From positions 301,001 through 365,000 of the forward strand of contig CAWZYM010000340.1 in assembly GCA_963966185.1 (NCBI GenBank): a stretch of 64,000 nt of DNA, read 5' to 3'. Below the pieces are notes generated by a model. The model was not told the origin of the DNA. It was given only the letters and a program-made list of their open reading frames with translations, and did no database searches. The first letter of the stretch is position 1. Each line of letters begins with the position of its first letter. Below, piece by piece: positions 10,201-23,558 of this stretch. Made by a program: the position numbers and the translations under genes. Origin of the DNA: Rhabditoides inermis. Lineage: Eukaryota > Nematoda > Chromadorea > Rhabditida > Rhabditidae.

Positions 10201-12034
10201 AAAACAGATGCTGACTATCAAAAACAGATGCTGACTATCAAAAACAGATGCTGACCATCAAAAACAGATGTTGGCTTTCCGAAACAGTTGCTGGCCACCC
10301 AAAACAGATGCTGGCTATCAAAAACAGATGCTGGCTATCCAAAAAAGATGCTGGACATCCAAAACAGATGTTGGCCATCCAAATTTCATGCTGGCCATCA
10401 AAAACAGATGCTGACTATCAAAAACAGATGCTGATTATCAAAACAGATGCTGGCCATCGAAAACAGATGCTGACTATTGAAAACAGATGTTGGCCACTGA
10501 AAACTCATGCTGGCCATTAAAAACAGATGCTGACTATCAAAAACAGATGCTGACTATCAAAAACAGATGTTGGCCATCCAAAACTCATGCTGGCCATCAA
10601 AAACAGATGCTGACTATCAAAAACAGATGCTGATTATCAAAAACAGATGCTGGCCATCGAAAACAGATGCTGACTATTGAAAACAGATGTTGGCCATCCA
10701 AAACTCATGCTGGCCATCAAAAACAGATGCTGACTATCAAAAACAGATGCTGATTATCAAAAACAGATGCTGGCCATCGAAAACAGATGCTGACTATCAA
10801 AAACAGATGCTGGACAGCCAAAACAGATGCTGGCCGTCCAAAACAGATGCTGGACTTCCAAAACTGATGCTGACTATCAAAAACAGATGCTGGCCATCCA
10901 AAACAGATGCTGACTATCGAAAACAGATGTTGGCCATCCAAAACTCATGCTGGCTATCAAAAACAGATGCTGACTATCAAAAACAGATGCTGACTATCAA
11001 AAACAGATGCTGACCATCAAAAACAGATGTTGGCTTTCCAAAACAGTTGCTGGCCACCCAAAACAGATGCTGGCTATCAAAAACAGATGCTGGCTATCCT
11101 AAAAAGATGCTGGACATCCAAAACAGATGTTGGCCATCCAAATTTCATGCTGGCCATCAAAAACAGATGCTGACTATCAAAAACAGATGCTGATTATCAA
11201 AACAGATGCTGGCCATCGAAAACAGATGCTGACTATTGAAAACAGATGTTGGGCATTCAAAACTCATGCTGGCCATCAAAAACAGATGCTGACTATCAAA
11301 AACAGATGCTGATTATCAAAAACAGATGCTGGCTATCGAAAACAGATGCTGACTATCAAAAACAGATGCTGGACAGCCAAAACAGATGCTGGCCGTCCAA
11401 AACAGATGCTAGTCTTCCAAAACTGATGCTGACTATCAAAAACAGATGCTGGCCATCCAAAACAGATGCTGACTATCGAAAAAAGATGTTGGCCATCCAA
11501 AACTCATGCTGGCTATCAAAAACAGATGCTGACTATCAAAAACAGATGCTGATCATCAAAAACAGATGCTGACCATCAAAAACAGATGTTGGCTTTTTAA
11601 AACAGATGCTGGCTGCCCAAAACAGATGCTGACTATCAAAAACAGATGCTGGCTATCCAAAAAAGATGCTGGACATCCAAAACAGATGTTGGCCATCCAA
11701 ATTTCATGCTGGCCATCAAAAACAGATGCTGACTATCAAAAACAGATGCTGATTATCAAAACAGATGCTGGCCATCGAAAACAGATGCTGACTATTGAAA
11801 ACAGATGTTGGCCACTGAAAACAGATGCTGGCCATTAAAAACAGATGCTGACTATCAAAAACAGATGTTGGCCATCCAAAACTCATGCTGGCCATCAAAA
11901 ACAGATGCTGACTATCAAAAACAGATGCTGATTATCAAAAACAGATGCTGGCCATCGAAAACAGATGCTGACTATTGAAAACAGATGTTGGCCATCCAAA
12001 ACGCATGCTGGCCATCAAAAACAGATGCTGACTA
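7241..12034 (+). repeat. 2.4-kb tandem duplication
   Basis: The series of monomer variants at 7241-8057 reappears at 9638-10454 with a constant 2397-bp offset, including the paired GCTATCCTAAAAAG and GCTATCCAAAAAAG monomers. The offset becomes 2377 bp further on (8310 versus 10687), meaning one monomer lost. The end of the second copy is approximate because related 1.3-kb repeats follow (10687 versus 11985, offset 1298). Confidence 0.75.
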
Positions 12035-13188
12035 TCAAAAACAGATGCTGATTATCAAAAACAGATGCTGGCCATCGAAAACAGATGCTGACTATCAAAA
12101 ACAGATGCTGGACAGCCAAAACAGATGCTGGCCGTCCAAAACAGATGCTGGACTTCCAAAACTGATGTTGACTATCAAAAACAGATGCTGGCCATCCAAA
12201 ACAGATGCTGACTATCGAAAACAGATGTTGGCCATCCAAAACTCATGCTGGCTATCAAAAACAGATGCTGACTATCAAAAACAGATGCTGACTATCAAAA
12301 ACAGATGCTGACCATCAAAAACAGATGTTGGCTTTCCAAAACAGTTGCTGGCCACCCAAAACAGATGCTGGCTATCAAAAACAGATGCTGGCTATCCTAA
12401 AAAGATGCTGGACATCCAAAACAGATGTTGGCCATCCAAATTTCATGCTGGCCATCAAAAACAGATGCTGACTATCAAAAACAGATGCTGATTATCAAAA
12501 CAGATGCTGGCCATCGAAAACAGATGCTGACTATTGAAAACAGATGTTGGGCATCCAAAACTCATGCTGGCCATCAAAAACAGATGCTGACTATCAAAAA
12601 CAGATGCTGATTATCAAAAACAGATGCTGGCCATCGAAAACAGATGCTGACTTTTAAAAACAAATGTTGGCCATCCAAAACTCAAGCTGGCCATCAAAAA
12701 CAGATGCTGACTATCAAAAACAGATGCTGATTATCAAAAACAGATGCTGGCTATCGAAAACAGATGCTGACTATCAAAAACAGATGCTGGACAGCCAAAA
12801 CAGATGCTGGCCGTCCAAAACAGATGCTAGTCTTCCAAAACTGATGCTGACTATCAAAAACAGATGCTGGCCATCCAAAACAGATGCTGACTATCGAAAA
12901 AAGATGTTGGCCATCCAAAACTCATGCTGGCTATCAAAAACAGATGCTGACTATCAAAAAACAGATGCTGATCATCAAAAACAGATGCTGACCATCAAAA
13001 ACAGATGTTGGCTTTTTAAAACAGATGCTGGCTGCCCAAAACAGATGCTGACTATCAAAAACAGATACTGGCTATCCAAAAAAGATGCTGGACATCCAAA
13101 CCAGATGCTGGCCATTCAAAACAGATGCTGGCCATCCAAAATTCATGCTGGCAATCAAAAACAGTTGCTGACTATCAAAAACAGATGT

Positions 13189-13300
13189 CACGCTTACCAC
13201 GCTTACCACGCTTACCACGCTTACCACGCTTACCACGCTTACCACGCTTATCACGCTTACCACGCTTACCACGCTTACCACGCTTACCACGCTTACCACG
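13189..13300 (+). repeat. 9-bp minisatellite block, 12 units
   Basis: CACG then 12 units of CTTACCACG; the seventh is CTTATCACG. It is flanked by CAGATGT on the left and CCACCCATAACAGAACCTG on the right, the junctions shared by nearly all blocks. HAY, LPR and TTH-type peptides read through it are artefacts. Confidence 0.97.
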
Positions 13301-15217
13301 CCACCCATAACAGAACCTGACTATCAAAAACAGATGCTGGCAATCCAAAACAGATGCTGGCTATCCAAAAATCACTGTGGCCAACAAAAACAGATGCTGA
13401 CCATCAAAAACAGATGCTGGCTTTCCAAAACAGATGCTGGCCACCAAAAACAGATGCTGACTATCAAAAACATATGCTGGCCATCAAAACCAGATACTGG
13501 CTATCCAAAACAGAAGCTGGCCACCCAAAAGAGATGCTGACTATCAAAAACAGATGCTGATTATCAAAAACAGATGCTGGACAGCCAAAACAGATGCTGG
13601 CTTTCCAAAACTGATGCTGACTATCGAAAACAGATGCTGGCCATCCAAAACAGATGCTGACTATCGAAAACAGATGTTGACCCCTGAAAACTCATGCTGG
13701 CCATTAAAAACAGATGCTGACTATCAAAAACAGATGCTGACTATCAAAAACAGATGTTGGCCATCCAAAACTCATGCTGGCCATCAAAAACAGATGCTGA
13801 CTATCAAAAACAGATGCTGATTATCAAAAACAGATGCTGGCCATCGAAAACAGATGCTGACTATTGAAAACAGATGTTGGCCATCCAAAACTCATGCTGG
13901 CCATCAAAAACAGATGCTGACTATCAAAAACAGATGCTGATTATCAAAAACAGATGCTGGCCATCGAAAACAGATGCTGACTATTGAAAACAGATGTTGG
14001 CCACTGAAAACTCATGCTGGCCATTAAAAACAGATGCTGACTATCAAAAACAGATGCTGACTATCAAAAACAGATGTTGGCCATCCAAAACTCATGCTGG
14101 CCATCAAAAACAGATGCTGACTATCAAAAACAGATGCTGATTATCAAAAACAGATGCTGGCCATCGAAAACAGATGCTGACTATTGAAAACAGATGTTGG
14201 CCATCCAAAACTCATGCTGGCCATCAAAAACAGATGCTGACTATCAAAAACAGATGCTGATTATCAAAAACAGATGCTGGCCATCGAAAACAGATGCTGA
14301 CTATCAAAAACAGATGCTGGACAGCCAAAACAGATGCTGGCCGTCCAAAACAGATGCTGGACTTCCAAAACTGATGCTGACTATCAAAAACAGATGCTGG
14401 CCATCCAAAACAGATGCTGACTATCGAAAACAGATGTTGGCCATCCAAAACTCATGCTGGCTATCAAAAACAGATGCTGACTATCAAAAACAGATGCTGA
14501 CTATCAAAAACAGATGCTGACCATCAAAAACAGATGTTGGCTTTCCAAAACAGTTGCTGGCCACCCAAAACAGATGCTGGCTATCAAAAACAGATGCTGG
14601 CTATCCTAAAAAGATGCTGGACATCCAAAACAGATGTTGGCCATCCAAATTTCATGCTGGCCATCAAAAACAGATGCTGACTATCAAAAACAGATGCTGA
14701 TTATCAAAACAGATGCTGGCCATCGAAAACAGATGCTGACTATTGAAAACAGATGTTGGGCATTCAAAACTCATGCTGGCCATCAAAAACAGATGCTGAC
14801 TATCAAAAACAGATGCTGATTATCAAAAACAGATGCTGGCTATCGAAAACAGATGCTGACTATCAAAAACAGATGCTGGACAGCCAAAACAGATGCTGGC
14901 CGTCCAAAACAGATGCTGACTATCGAAAAAAGATGTTGGCCATCCAAAACTCATGCTGGCTATCAAAAACAGATGCTGACTATCAAAAAACAGATGCTGA
15001 TCATCAAAAACAGATGCTGACCATCAAAAACAGATGTTGGCTTTTTAAAACAGATGCTGGCTGCCCAAAACAGATGCTGACTATCAAAAACAGATACTGG
15101 CTATCCAAAAAAGATGCTGGACATCCAAACCAGATGCTGGCCATTCAAAACAGATGCTGGCCATCCAAAATTCATGCTGGCAATCAAAAACAGTTGCTGA
15201 CTATCAAAAACAGATGT

Positions 15218-15329
15218 CACGCTTACCACGCTTACCACGCTTACCACGCTTACCACGCTTACCACGCTTACCACGCTTATCACGCTTACCACGCTTACCA
15301 CGCTTACCACGCTTACCACGCTTACCACG
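15218..15329 (+). repeat. 9-bp minisatellite block, 12 units
   Basis: Same length, same seventh-unit CTTATCACG variant and same junctions as the block at 13189. Confidence 0.97.
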
Positions 15330-17306
15330 CCACCCATAACAGAACCTGACTATCAAAAACAGATGCTGGCAATCCAAAACAGATGCTGGCTATCCAAAAA
15401 TCACTGTGGCCAACAAAAACAGATGCTGACCATCAAAAACAGATGCTGGCTTTCCAAAACAGATGCTGGCCACCAAAAACAGATGCTGACTATCAAAAAC
15501 ATATGCTGGCCATCAAAACCAGATACTGGCTATCCAAAACAGAAGCTGGCCACCCAAAAGAGATGCTGACTATCAAAAACAGATGCTGATTATCAAAAAC
15601 AGATGCTGGACAGCCAAAACAGATGCTGGCTTTCCAAAACTGATGCTGACTATCGAAAACAGATGCTGGCCATCCAAAACAGATGCTGACTATCGAAAAC
15701 AGATGTTGACCCCTGAAAACTCATGCTGGCCATTAAAAACAGATGCTGACTATCAAAAACAGATGCTGACTATCAAAAACAGATGTTGGCCATCCAAAAC
15801 TCATGCTGGCCATCAAAAACAGATGCTGACTATCAAAAACAGATGCTGATTATCAAAAACAGATGCTGGCCATCGAAAACAGATGCTGACTATTGAAAAC
15901 AGATGTTGGCCATCCAAAACTCATGCTGGCCATCAAAAACAGATGCTGACTATCAAAAACAGATGCTGATTATCAAAAACAGATGCTGGCCATCGAAAAC
16001 AGATGCTGACTATTGAAAACAGATGTTGGCCACTGAAAACTCATGCTGGCCATTAAAAACAGATGCTGACTATCAAAAACAGATGCTGACTATCAAAAAC
16101 AGATGTTGGCCATCCAAAACTCATGCTGGCCATCAAAAACAGATGCTGACTATCAAAAACAGATGCTGATTATCAAAAACAGATGCTGGCCATCGAAAAC
16201 AGATGCTGACTATTGAAAACAGATGTTGGCCATCCAAAACTCATGCTGGCCATCAAAAACAGATGCTGACTATCAAAAACAGATGCTGATTATCAAAAAC
16301 AGATGCTGGCCATCGAAAACAGATGCTGACTATCAAAAACAGATGCTGGACAGCCAAAACAGATGCTGGCCGTCCAAAACAGATGCTGGACTTCCAAAAC
16401 TGATGCTGACTATCAAAAACAGATGCTGGCCATCCAAAACAGATGCTGACTATCGAAAACAGATGTTGGCCATCCAAAACTCATGCTGGCTATCAAAAAC
16501 AGATGCTGACTATCAAAAACAGATGCTGACTATCAAAAACAGATGCTGACCATCAAAAACAGATGTTGGCTTTCCAAAACAGTTGCTGGCCACCCAAAAC
16601 AGATGCTGGCTATCAAAAACAGATGCTGGCTATCCTAAAAAGATGCTGGACATCCAAAACAGATGTTGGCCATCCAAATTTCATGCTGGCCATCAAAAAC
16701 AGATGCTGACTATCAAAAACAGATGCTGATTATCAAAACAGATGCTGGCCATCGAAAACAGATGCTGACTATTGAAAACAGATGTTGGGCATTCAAAACT
16801 CATGCTGGCCATCAAAAACAGATGCTGACTATCAAAAACAGATGCTGATTATCAAAAACAGATGCTGGCTATCGAAAACAGATGCTGACTATCAAAAACA
16901 GATGCTGGACAGCCAAAACAGATGCTGGCCGTCCAAAACAGATGCTAGTCTTCCAAAACTGATGCTGACTATCAAAAACAGATGCTGGCCATCCAAAACA
17001 GATGCTGACTATCGAAAAAAGATGTTGGCCATCCAAAACTCATGCTGGCTATCAAAAACAGATGCTGACTATCAAAAAACAGATGCTGATCATCAAAAAC
17101 AGATGCTGACCATCAAAAACAGATGTTGGCTTTTTAAAACAGATGCTGGCTGCCCAAAACAGATGCTGACTATCAAAAACAGATACTGGCTATCCAAAAA
17201 AGATGCTGGACATCCAAACCAGATGCTGGCCATTCAAAACAGATGCTGGCCATCCAAAATTCATGCTGGCAATCAAAAACAGTTGCTGACTATCAAAAAC
17301 AGATGT

Positions 17307-17418
17307 CACGCTTACCACGCTTACCACGCTTACCACGCTTACCACGCTTACCACGCTTACCACGCTTATCACGCTTACCACGCTTACCACGCTTACCACG
17401 CTTACCACGCTTACCACG
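17307..17418 (+). repeat. 9-bp minisatellite block, 12 units
   Basis: Third copy with the same unit number and variant map as the blocks at 13189 and 15218. Confidence 0.97.
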
Positions 17419-18094
17419 CCACCCATAACAGAACCTGACTATCAAAAACAGATGCTGGCAATCCAAAACAGATGCTGGCTATCCAAAAATCACTGTGGCC
17501 AACAAAAACAGATGCTGACCATCAAAAACAGATGCTGGCTTTCCAAAACAGATGCTGGCCACCAAAAACAGATGCTGACTATCAAAAACATATGCTGGCC
17601 ATCAAAACCAGATACTGGCTATCCAAAACAGAAGCTGGCCACCCAAAAGAGATGCTGACTATCAAAAACAGATGCTGATTATCAAAAACAGATGCTGGAC
17701 AGCCAAAACAGATGCTGGCTTTCCAAAACTGATGCTGACTATCGAAAACAGATGCTGGCCATCCAAAACAGATGCTGACTATCGAAAACAGATGTTGACC
17801 CCTGAAAACTCATGCTGGCCATTAAAAACAGATGCTGACTATCAAAAACAGATGCTGACTATCAAAAACAGATGTTGGCCATCCAAAACTCATGCTGGCC
17901 ATCAAAAACAGATGCTGACTATCAAAAACAGATGCTGATTATCAAAAACAGATGCTGGCCATCGAAAACAGATGCTGACTATTGAAAACAGATGTTGGCC
18001 ATCCAAAACTCATGCTGGCCATCAAAAACAGATGCTGACTATCAAAAACAGATGCTGATTATCAAAAACAGATGCTGGCCATCGAAAACAGATG

Positions 18095-18130
18095 CTGACT
18101 ATCAAAAACGCATCTGTTTTTGATAGTCAG
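18095..18130. other. Inversion junction palindrome
   Basis: CTGACTATCAAAAAC (18095-18109) is the exact reverse complement of 18116-18130, with GCATCT between. Monomers are + to the left and - to the right. The junction is a snap-back of 15-bp arms with a 6-nt spacer. Confidence 0.93.
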
Positions 18131-18663
18131 GTTCTGTTATGGGTGGCGTGGTAAGCGTGGTAAGCGTGGTAAGCGTGGTAAGCGTGGTAAGCGTGGTGAG
18201 CGTGGTAAGCGTGGTAAGCGTGATAAGCGTGGTAAGCGTGGTAAGCGTGGTAAGCGTGGTAAGCGTGGTAAGCGTGGTAAGCGTGACATCTGTTTTTGAT
18301 AGTCAGCAACTGTTTTTGATTGCCAGCATGAATTTTGGATGGCCAGCATCTGTTTTGAATGGCCAGCATCTGTTTTGGATGTCCAGCATCTTTTTTGGAT
18401 AGCCAGTATCTGTTTTTGATAGTCAGCATCTGTTTTGGGCAGCCAGCATCTGTTTTAAAAAGCCAACATCTGTTTTGGCTGTCCAGCATCTGTTTTTGAT
18501 AGTCAGCATCTGTTTTTGATAGTCAGCATCTGTTTTTGATAGCCAGCATGAGTTTTGGATGGCCAACATCTTTTTTTGATGGCCAGCATGAGTTTTGGAT
18601 GCACAACATCTGTTTTCAATAGTCAGCATCTGTTTTCAATGGCCAGCATCTGTTTTGATAATC
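18111..18663 (-). repeat. Left arm of a 553-bp inverted repeat
   Basis: This is the reverse complement of 23559-24111: paired coordinates sum to 42222. Both arms share private variants (GCCATTGAAAACAG, GTTGTGCATCC, GCCATCAAAAAAAGATG) and a 15-unit minisatellite block with the same variant map. The arms are separated by about 4.9 kb of inverted satellite. Confidence 0.85.
18147..18285 (-). repeat. 9-bp minisatellite block, 15 units, inverted
   Basis: Appears as CGTGGTAAG on +. Read on the minus strand, unit 7 is CTTATCACG and unit 10 is CTCACCACG, the same map as the + block at 23937. Confidence 0.97.
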
Positions 18664-19741
18664 AGCATCTGTTTTTGATAGTCAGCATCTGTTTTTGATG
18701 GCCAGCATGAAATTTGGATGGCCAACATCTGTTTTGGATGTCCAGCATCTTTTTTGGATAGCCAGCATCTGTTTTTGATAGCCAGCATCTGTTTTGGGTG
18801 GCCAGCAACTGTTTTGGAAAGCCAACATCTGTTTTTGATGGTCAGCATCTGTTTTTGATAGTCAGCATCTGTTTTTGATAGTCAGCATCTGTTTTTGATA
18901 GCCAGCATGAGTTTTGGATGGCCAACATCTGTTTTCGATAGTCAGCAACTGTTTTGGATGGCCAGCATCTGTTTTTGATAGTCAGCATCAGTTTTGGAAG
19001 TCCAGCATCTGTTTTGGACGGCCAGCATCTGTTTTGGCTGTCCAGCATCTGTTTTTGATAGTCAGCATCTGTTTTCGATGGCCAGCATCTGTTTTTGATA
19101 ATCAGCATCTGTTTTTGATAGTCAGCATCTGTTTTTGATGGCCAGCATGAGTTTTGGATGGCCAACATCTGTTTTCAATAGTCAGCATCTGTTTTCGATG
19201 GCCAGCATCTGTTTTTGATAATCAGCATCTGTTTTTGATAGTCAGCATCTGTTTTTGATGGCCAGCATGAGTTTTGGATGGCCAACATCTGTTTTTGATA
19301 GTCAGCATCTGTTTTTGATAGTCAGCATCTGTTTTTAATGGCCAGCATGAGTTTTCAGTGGTCAACATCTGTTTTCGATAGTCAGCATCTGTTTTGGATG
19401 GCCAGCATCTGTTTTCGATAGTCAGCATCAGTTTTGGAAAGCCAGCATCTGTTTTGGCTGTCCAGCATCTGTTTTTGATAATCAGCATCTGTTTTTGATA
19501 GTCAGCATCTCTTTTGGGTGGTCAGCTTCTGTTTTGGATAGCCAGCATCTGGTTTTGATGGCCAGCATATGTTTTTGATAGTCAGCATCTGTTTTTGGTG
19601 GCCAGCATCTGTTTTGGAAAGCCAGCATCTGTTTTTGATGGTCAGCATCTGTTTTTGTTGGCCACACTGATTTTTGGATAGCCAGCATCTGTTTTGGATT
19701 GCCAGCATCTGTTTTTGATAGTCAGGTTCTGTTATGGGTGG

Positions 19742-19898
19742 CGTGGTAAGCGTGGTAAGCGTGGTAAGCGTGGTAAGCGTGGTAAGCGTGGTAAGCGTGG
19801 TGAGCGTGGTAAGCGTGGTAAGCGTGATAAGCGTGGTAAGCGTGGTAAGCGTGGTAAGCGTGGTAAGCGTGGTAAGCGTGGTAAGCGTGGTAAGCGTG
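19742..19898 (-). repeat. 9-bp minisatellite block, 17 units, inverted
   Basis: Read on the minus strand, unit 8 is CTTATCACG and unit 11 is CTCACCACG, with six normal units after. It differs from the 16-unit block at 28593 by one extra unit at the end. Confidence 0.97.
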
Positions 19899-22800
19899 AC
19901 ATCTGTTTTTGATAGTCAGCAACTGTTTTTGATTGCCAGCATGAATTTTGGATGGCCAGCATCTGTTTTGAATGGCCAGCATCTGTTTTGGATGTCCAGC
20001 ATCTTTTTTGGATAGCCAGTATCTGTTTTTGATAGTCAGCATCTGTTTTTGGCAGCCAGCATCTGTTTTAAAAAGCCAACATCTGTTTTTGATGGTCAGC
20101 ATCTGTTTTTGATGATCAACATCTGTTTTTGATAGTCAGCATCTGTTTTTGATAGCCAGCATGAGTTTTGGATGGCCAACATCTTTTTTCGATAGTCAGC
20201 ATCTGTTTTGGATGGCCAGCATCTGTTTTTGATAGTCAGCATCAGTTTTGGAAGACTAGCATCTGTTTTGGACGGCCAGCATCTGTTTTGGCTGTCCAGC
20301 ATCTGTTTTTGATAGTCAGCATCTGTTTTCGATAGCCAGCATCTGTTTTTGATAATCAGCATCTGTTTTTGATAGTCAGCATCTGTTTTTGATGGCCAGC
20401 TTGAGTTTTGGATGGCCAACATTTGTTTTTAAAAGTCAGCATCTGTTTTCGATGGCCAGCATCTGTTTTTTTTAATCAGCATCTGTTTTTGATAGTCAGC
20501 ATCTGTTTTTGATGGCCAGCATCTGTTTTCGATGGCCAACATCTGTTTTTGATAATCAGCATCTGTTTTTGATAGTCAGCATCTGTTTTTGATGGCCAGC
20601 ATGAGTTTTGGTTGGCCAACATTTGTTTTTAAAAGTCAGCATCTGTTTTCGATGGCCAGCATCTGTTTTTGATAATCAGCATCTCTTTTTGATAGTCAGC
20701 ATCTGTTTTTGATGGCCAGCATGAAATTTGGATGGCCAACATCTGTTTTGGATGTCCAGCATCTTTTTTGGATAGCCAGCATCTGTTTTTGATAGCCAGC
20801 ATCTGTTTTGGGTGGCCAGCAACTGTTTTGGAAAGCCAACATCTGTTTTTGATGGTCAGCATCTGTTTTTGATAGTCAGCATCTGTTTTTGATAGTCAGC
20901 ATCTGTTTTTGATAGCCAGCATGAGTTTTGGATGGCCAACATCTGTTTTTCGATAGTCAGCAACTGTTTTGGATGGCCAGCATCTGTTTTTGATAGTCAG
21001 CATCAGTTTTGGAAGTCCAGCATCTGTTTTGGACGGCCAGCATCTGTTTTGGCTGTCCAGCATCTGTTTTTGATAGTCAGCATCTGTTTTCGATGGCCAG
21101 CATCTGTTTTTGATAATCAGCATCTGTTTTTGATAGTCAGCATCTGTTTTTGATGGCCAGCATGAGTTTTGGATGGCCAACATCTGTTTTCAATAGTCAG
21201 CATCTGTTTTCGATGGCCAGCATCTGTTTTTGATAATCAGCATCTGTTTTGGAAGTCCAGCATCTGTTTTGGACGGCCAGCATCTGTTTTGGCTGTCCAG
21301 CATCTGTTTTTGATAGTCAGCATCTGTTTTCGATGGCCAGCATCTGTTTTTGATAATCAGCATCTGTTTTTGATAGTCAGCATCTGTTTTTGATGGCCAG
21401 CATGAGTTTTGGATGGCCAACATCTGTTTTCAATAGTCAGCATCTGTTTTCGATGGCCAGCATCTGTTTTTGATAATCAGCATCTGTTTTTGATAGTCAG
21501 CATCTGTTTTTGATGGCCAGCATCTGTTTTCGATGGCCAGCATCTGTTTTTGATAATCAGCATCTGTTTTTGATAGTCAGCATCTGTTTTTGATGGCCAG
21601 CATGAGTTTTGGATGCCCAACATCTGTTTTCAATAGTCAGCATCTGTTTTCGATGGCCAGCATCTGTTTTGATAATCAGCATCTGTTTTTGATAGTCAGC
21701 ATCTGTTTTTGATGGCCAGCATGAAATTTGGATGGCCAACATCTGTTTTGGATGTCCAGCATCTTTTTAGGATAGCCAGCATCTGTTTTTGATAGCCAGC
21801 ATCTGTTTTGGGTGGCCAGCAACTGTTTTGGAAAGCCAACATCTGTTTTTGATGGTCAGCATCTGTTTTTGATAGTCAGCATCTGTTTTTGATAGTCAGC
21901 ATCTGTTTTTGATAGCCAGCATGAGTTTTGGATGGCCAACATCTGTTTTCGATAGTCAGCATCTGTTTTGGATGGCCAGCATCTGTTTTTGATAGTCAGC
22001 ATCAGTTTTGGAAGTCCAGCATCTGTTTTGGACGGCCAGCATCTGTTTTGGCTGTCCAGCATCTGTTTTTGATAGTCAGCATCTGTTTTCGATGGCCAGC
22101 ATCTGTTTTTGATAATCAGCATCTGTTTTTGATAGTCAGCATCTGTTTTTGATGGCCAGCATGAGTTTTGGATGGCCAACATCTGTTTTCAATAGTCAGC
22201 ATCTGTTTTCGATGGCCAGCATCTGTTTTTGATAATCAGCATCTGTTTTTGATAGTCAGCATCTGTTTTTGATGGCCAGCATCTGTTTTCGATGGCCAAC
22301 ATCTGTTTTTGATAATCAGCATCTGTTTTTGATAGTCAGCATCTGTTTTTGATGGCCAGCATGAGTTTTGGTTGGCCAACATTTGTTTTTAAAAGTCAGC
22401 ATCTGTTTTCGATGGCCAGCATCTGTTTTTGATAATCAGCATCTGTTTTTGATAGTCAGCATCTGTTTTTGATGGCCAGCATGAAATTTGGATGGCCAAC
22501 ATCTGTTTTCAATAGTCAGCATCTGTTTTCGATGGCCAGCATCTGTTTTGATAATCAGCATCTGTTTTTGATAGTCAGCATCTGTTTTCGATGGCCAGCA
22601 TCTGTTTTTGATAATCAGCATCTGTTTTTGATAGTCAGCATCTGTTTTTGATGGCCAGCATCTGTTTTCGATGGCCAACATCTGTTTTTGATAATCAGCA
22701 TCTGTTTTTGATAGTCAGCATCTGTTTTTGATGGCCAGCATGAGTTTTGGTTGGCCAACATTTGTTTTTAAAAGTCAGCATCTGTTTTCGATGGCCAGCA

Positions 22801-23558
22801 TCTGTTTTTGATAATCAGCATCTGTTTTTGATAGTCAGCATCTGTTTTTGATGGCCAGAATGAAATTTGGATGGCCAACATCTGTTTTGGATGTCCAGCA
22901 TCTTTTTTGGATAGCCAGCATCTGTTTTTGATAGCCAGCATCTGTTTTGGGTGGCCAGCAACTGTTTTGGAAAGCCAACATCTGTTTTTGATGGTCAGCA
23001 TCTGTTTTTGATAGTCAGCATCTGTTTTTGATAGTCAGCATCTGTTTTTGATAGCCAGCATGAGTTTTGGATGGCCAACATCTGTTTTCGATAGTCAGCA
23101 ACTGTTTTGGATGGCCAGCATCTGTTTTTGATAGTCAGCATCAGTTTTGGAAGTCCAGCATCTGTTTTGGACGGCCAGCATCTGTTTTGGCTGTCCAGCA
23201 TCTGTTTTTGATAGTCAGCATCTGTTTTCGATGGCCAGCATCTGTTTTTGAAAATCAGCATCTGTTTTTGATAGTCAGCATCTGTTTTTGATGGCCAGCA
23301 TGAGTTTTGGATGGCCAACATCTGTTTTCAATAGTCAGCATCTGTTTTCGATGGCCAGCATCTGTTTTTGATAATCAGCATCTGTTTTTGATAGTCAGCA
23401 TCTGTTTTTGATGTTCCAGCATGAGTTTTGGATGGCCAGCATCTGTTTTTGATAGTCAGCATCTGTTTTTGATAGTCAGCATCTGTTTTTGATGGCCAGC
23501 ATGAGTTTTCGATAGTCAGCATCAGTTTTGGAAAGCCAGCATCTGTTTTGGCTGTCCA

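Larger units (their letters stand above)
12664..17938 (+). repeat. Three 2.03-2.09-kb tandem copies, each with one 9-bp block
   Basis: Equivalent points fall at 13125, 15154 and 17243 (offsets 2029 and 2089 bp). The 60-bp difference is three monomers, including the AGTCTTCC monomer, missing near 14920 in the middle copy. Each copy carries an identical 12-unit CTTACCACG block whose seventh unit is CTTATCACG. Shared private variants (GATACTGGC, ACCCCTG) suggest recent amplification. Confidence 0.85.
7165..18110 (+). repeat. 20-bp satellite array, second + segment
   Basis: The same monomer family resumes in phase after the island. Common higher-order strings run GCCATCA, ACTATCA, ATTATCA, GCCATCG, ACTATTG, GCCATCC (about 120 bp), alternating with GACAGCC, GCCGTCC, GACTTCC runs and a GCTTTCC, GCCACCC, GCTATC, GACATCC run. 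Nineteen-base monomers (ATTATCAAAACAG) recur at fixed places in the higher-order units. Three (CTTACCACG)12 blocks are embedded. The array ends at an inversion junction at 18110/18111. Confidence 0.97.
18111..23558 (-). repeat. Inverted 5.4-kb satellite block
   Basis: The array reads CAGCATCTGTTTTTGATAGT on the + strand throughout, so the whole block is inverted relative to its neighbours. It contains two inverted 9-bp blocks, (CGTGGTAAG)15 and (CGTGGTAAG)17. Read on the minus strand, its order of variants from 23321 down to 18127 parallels the + sequence from about 24590 to 30266, so it behaves as an inverted copy of downstream material. It returns to + orientation at GTCCAG|ATTATC. Confidence 0.95.

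Noticed and set aside
18111..23558. Simple in-place inversion of the local array
   Set aside because: The order of variants matches downstream sequence in reverse, and one end duplicates 23559-24111, so duplication was involved as well as a change of orientation.
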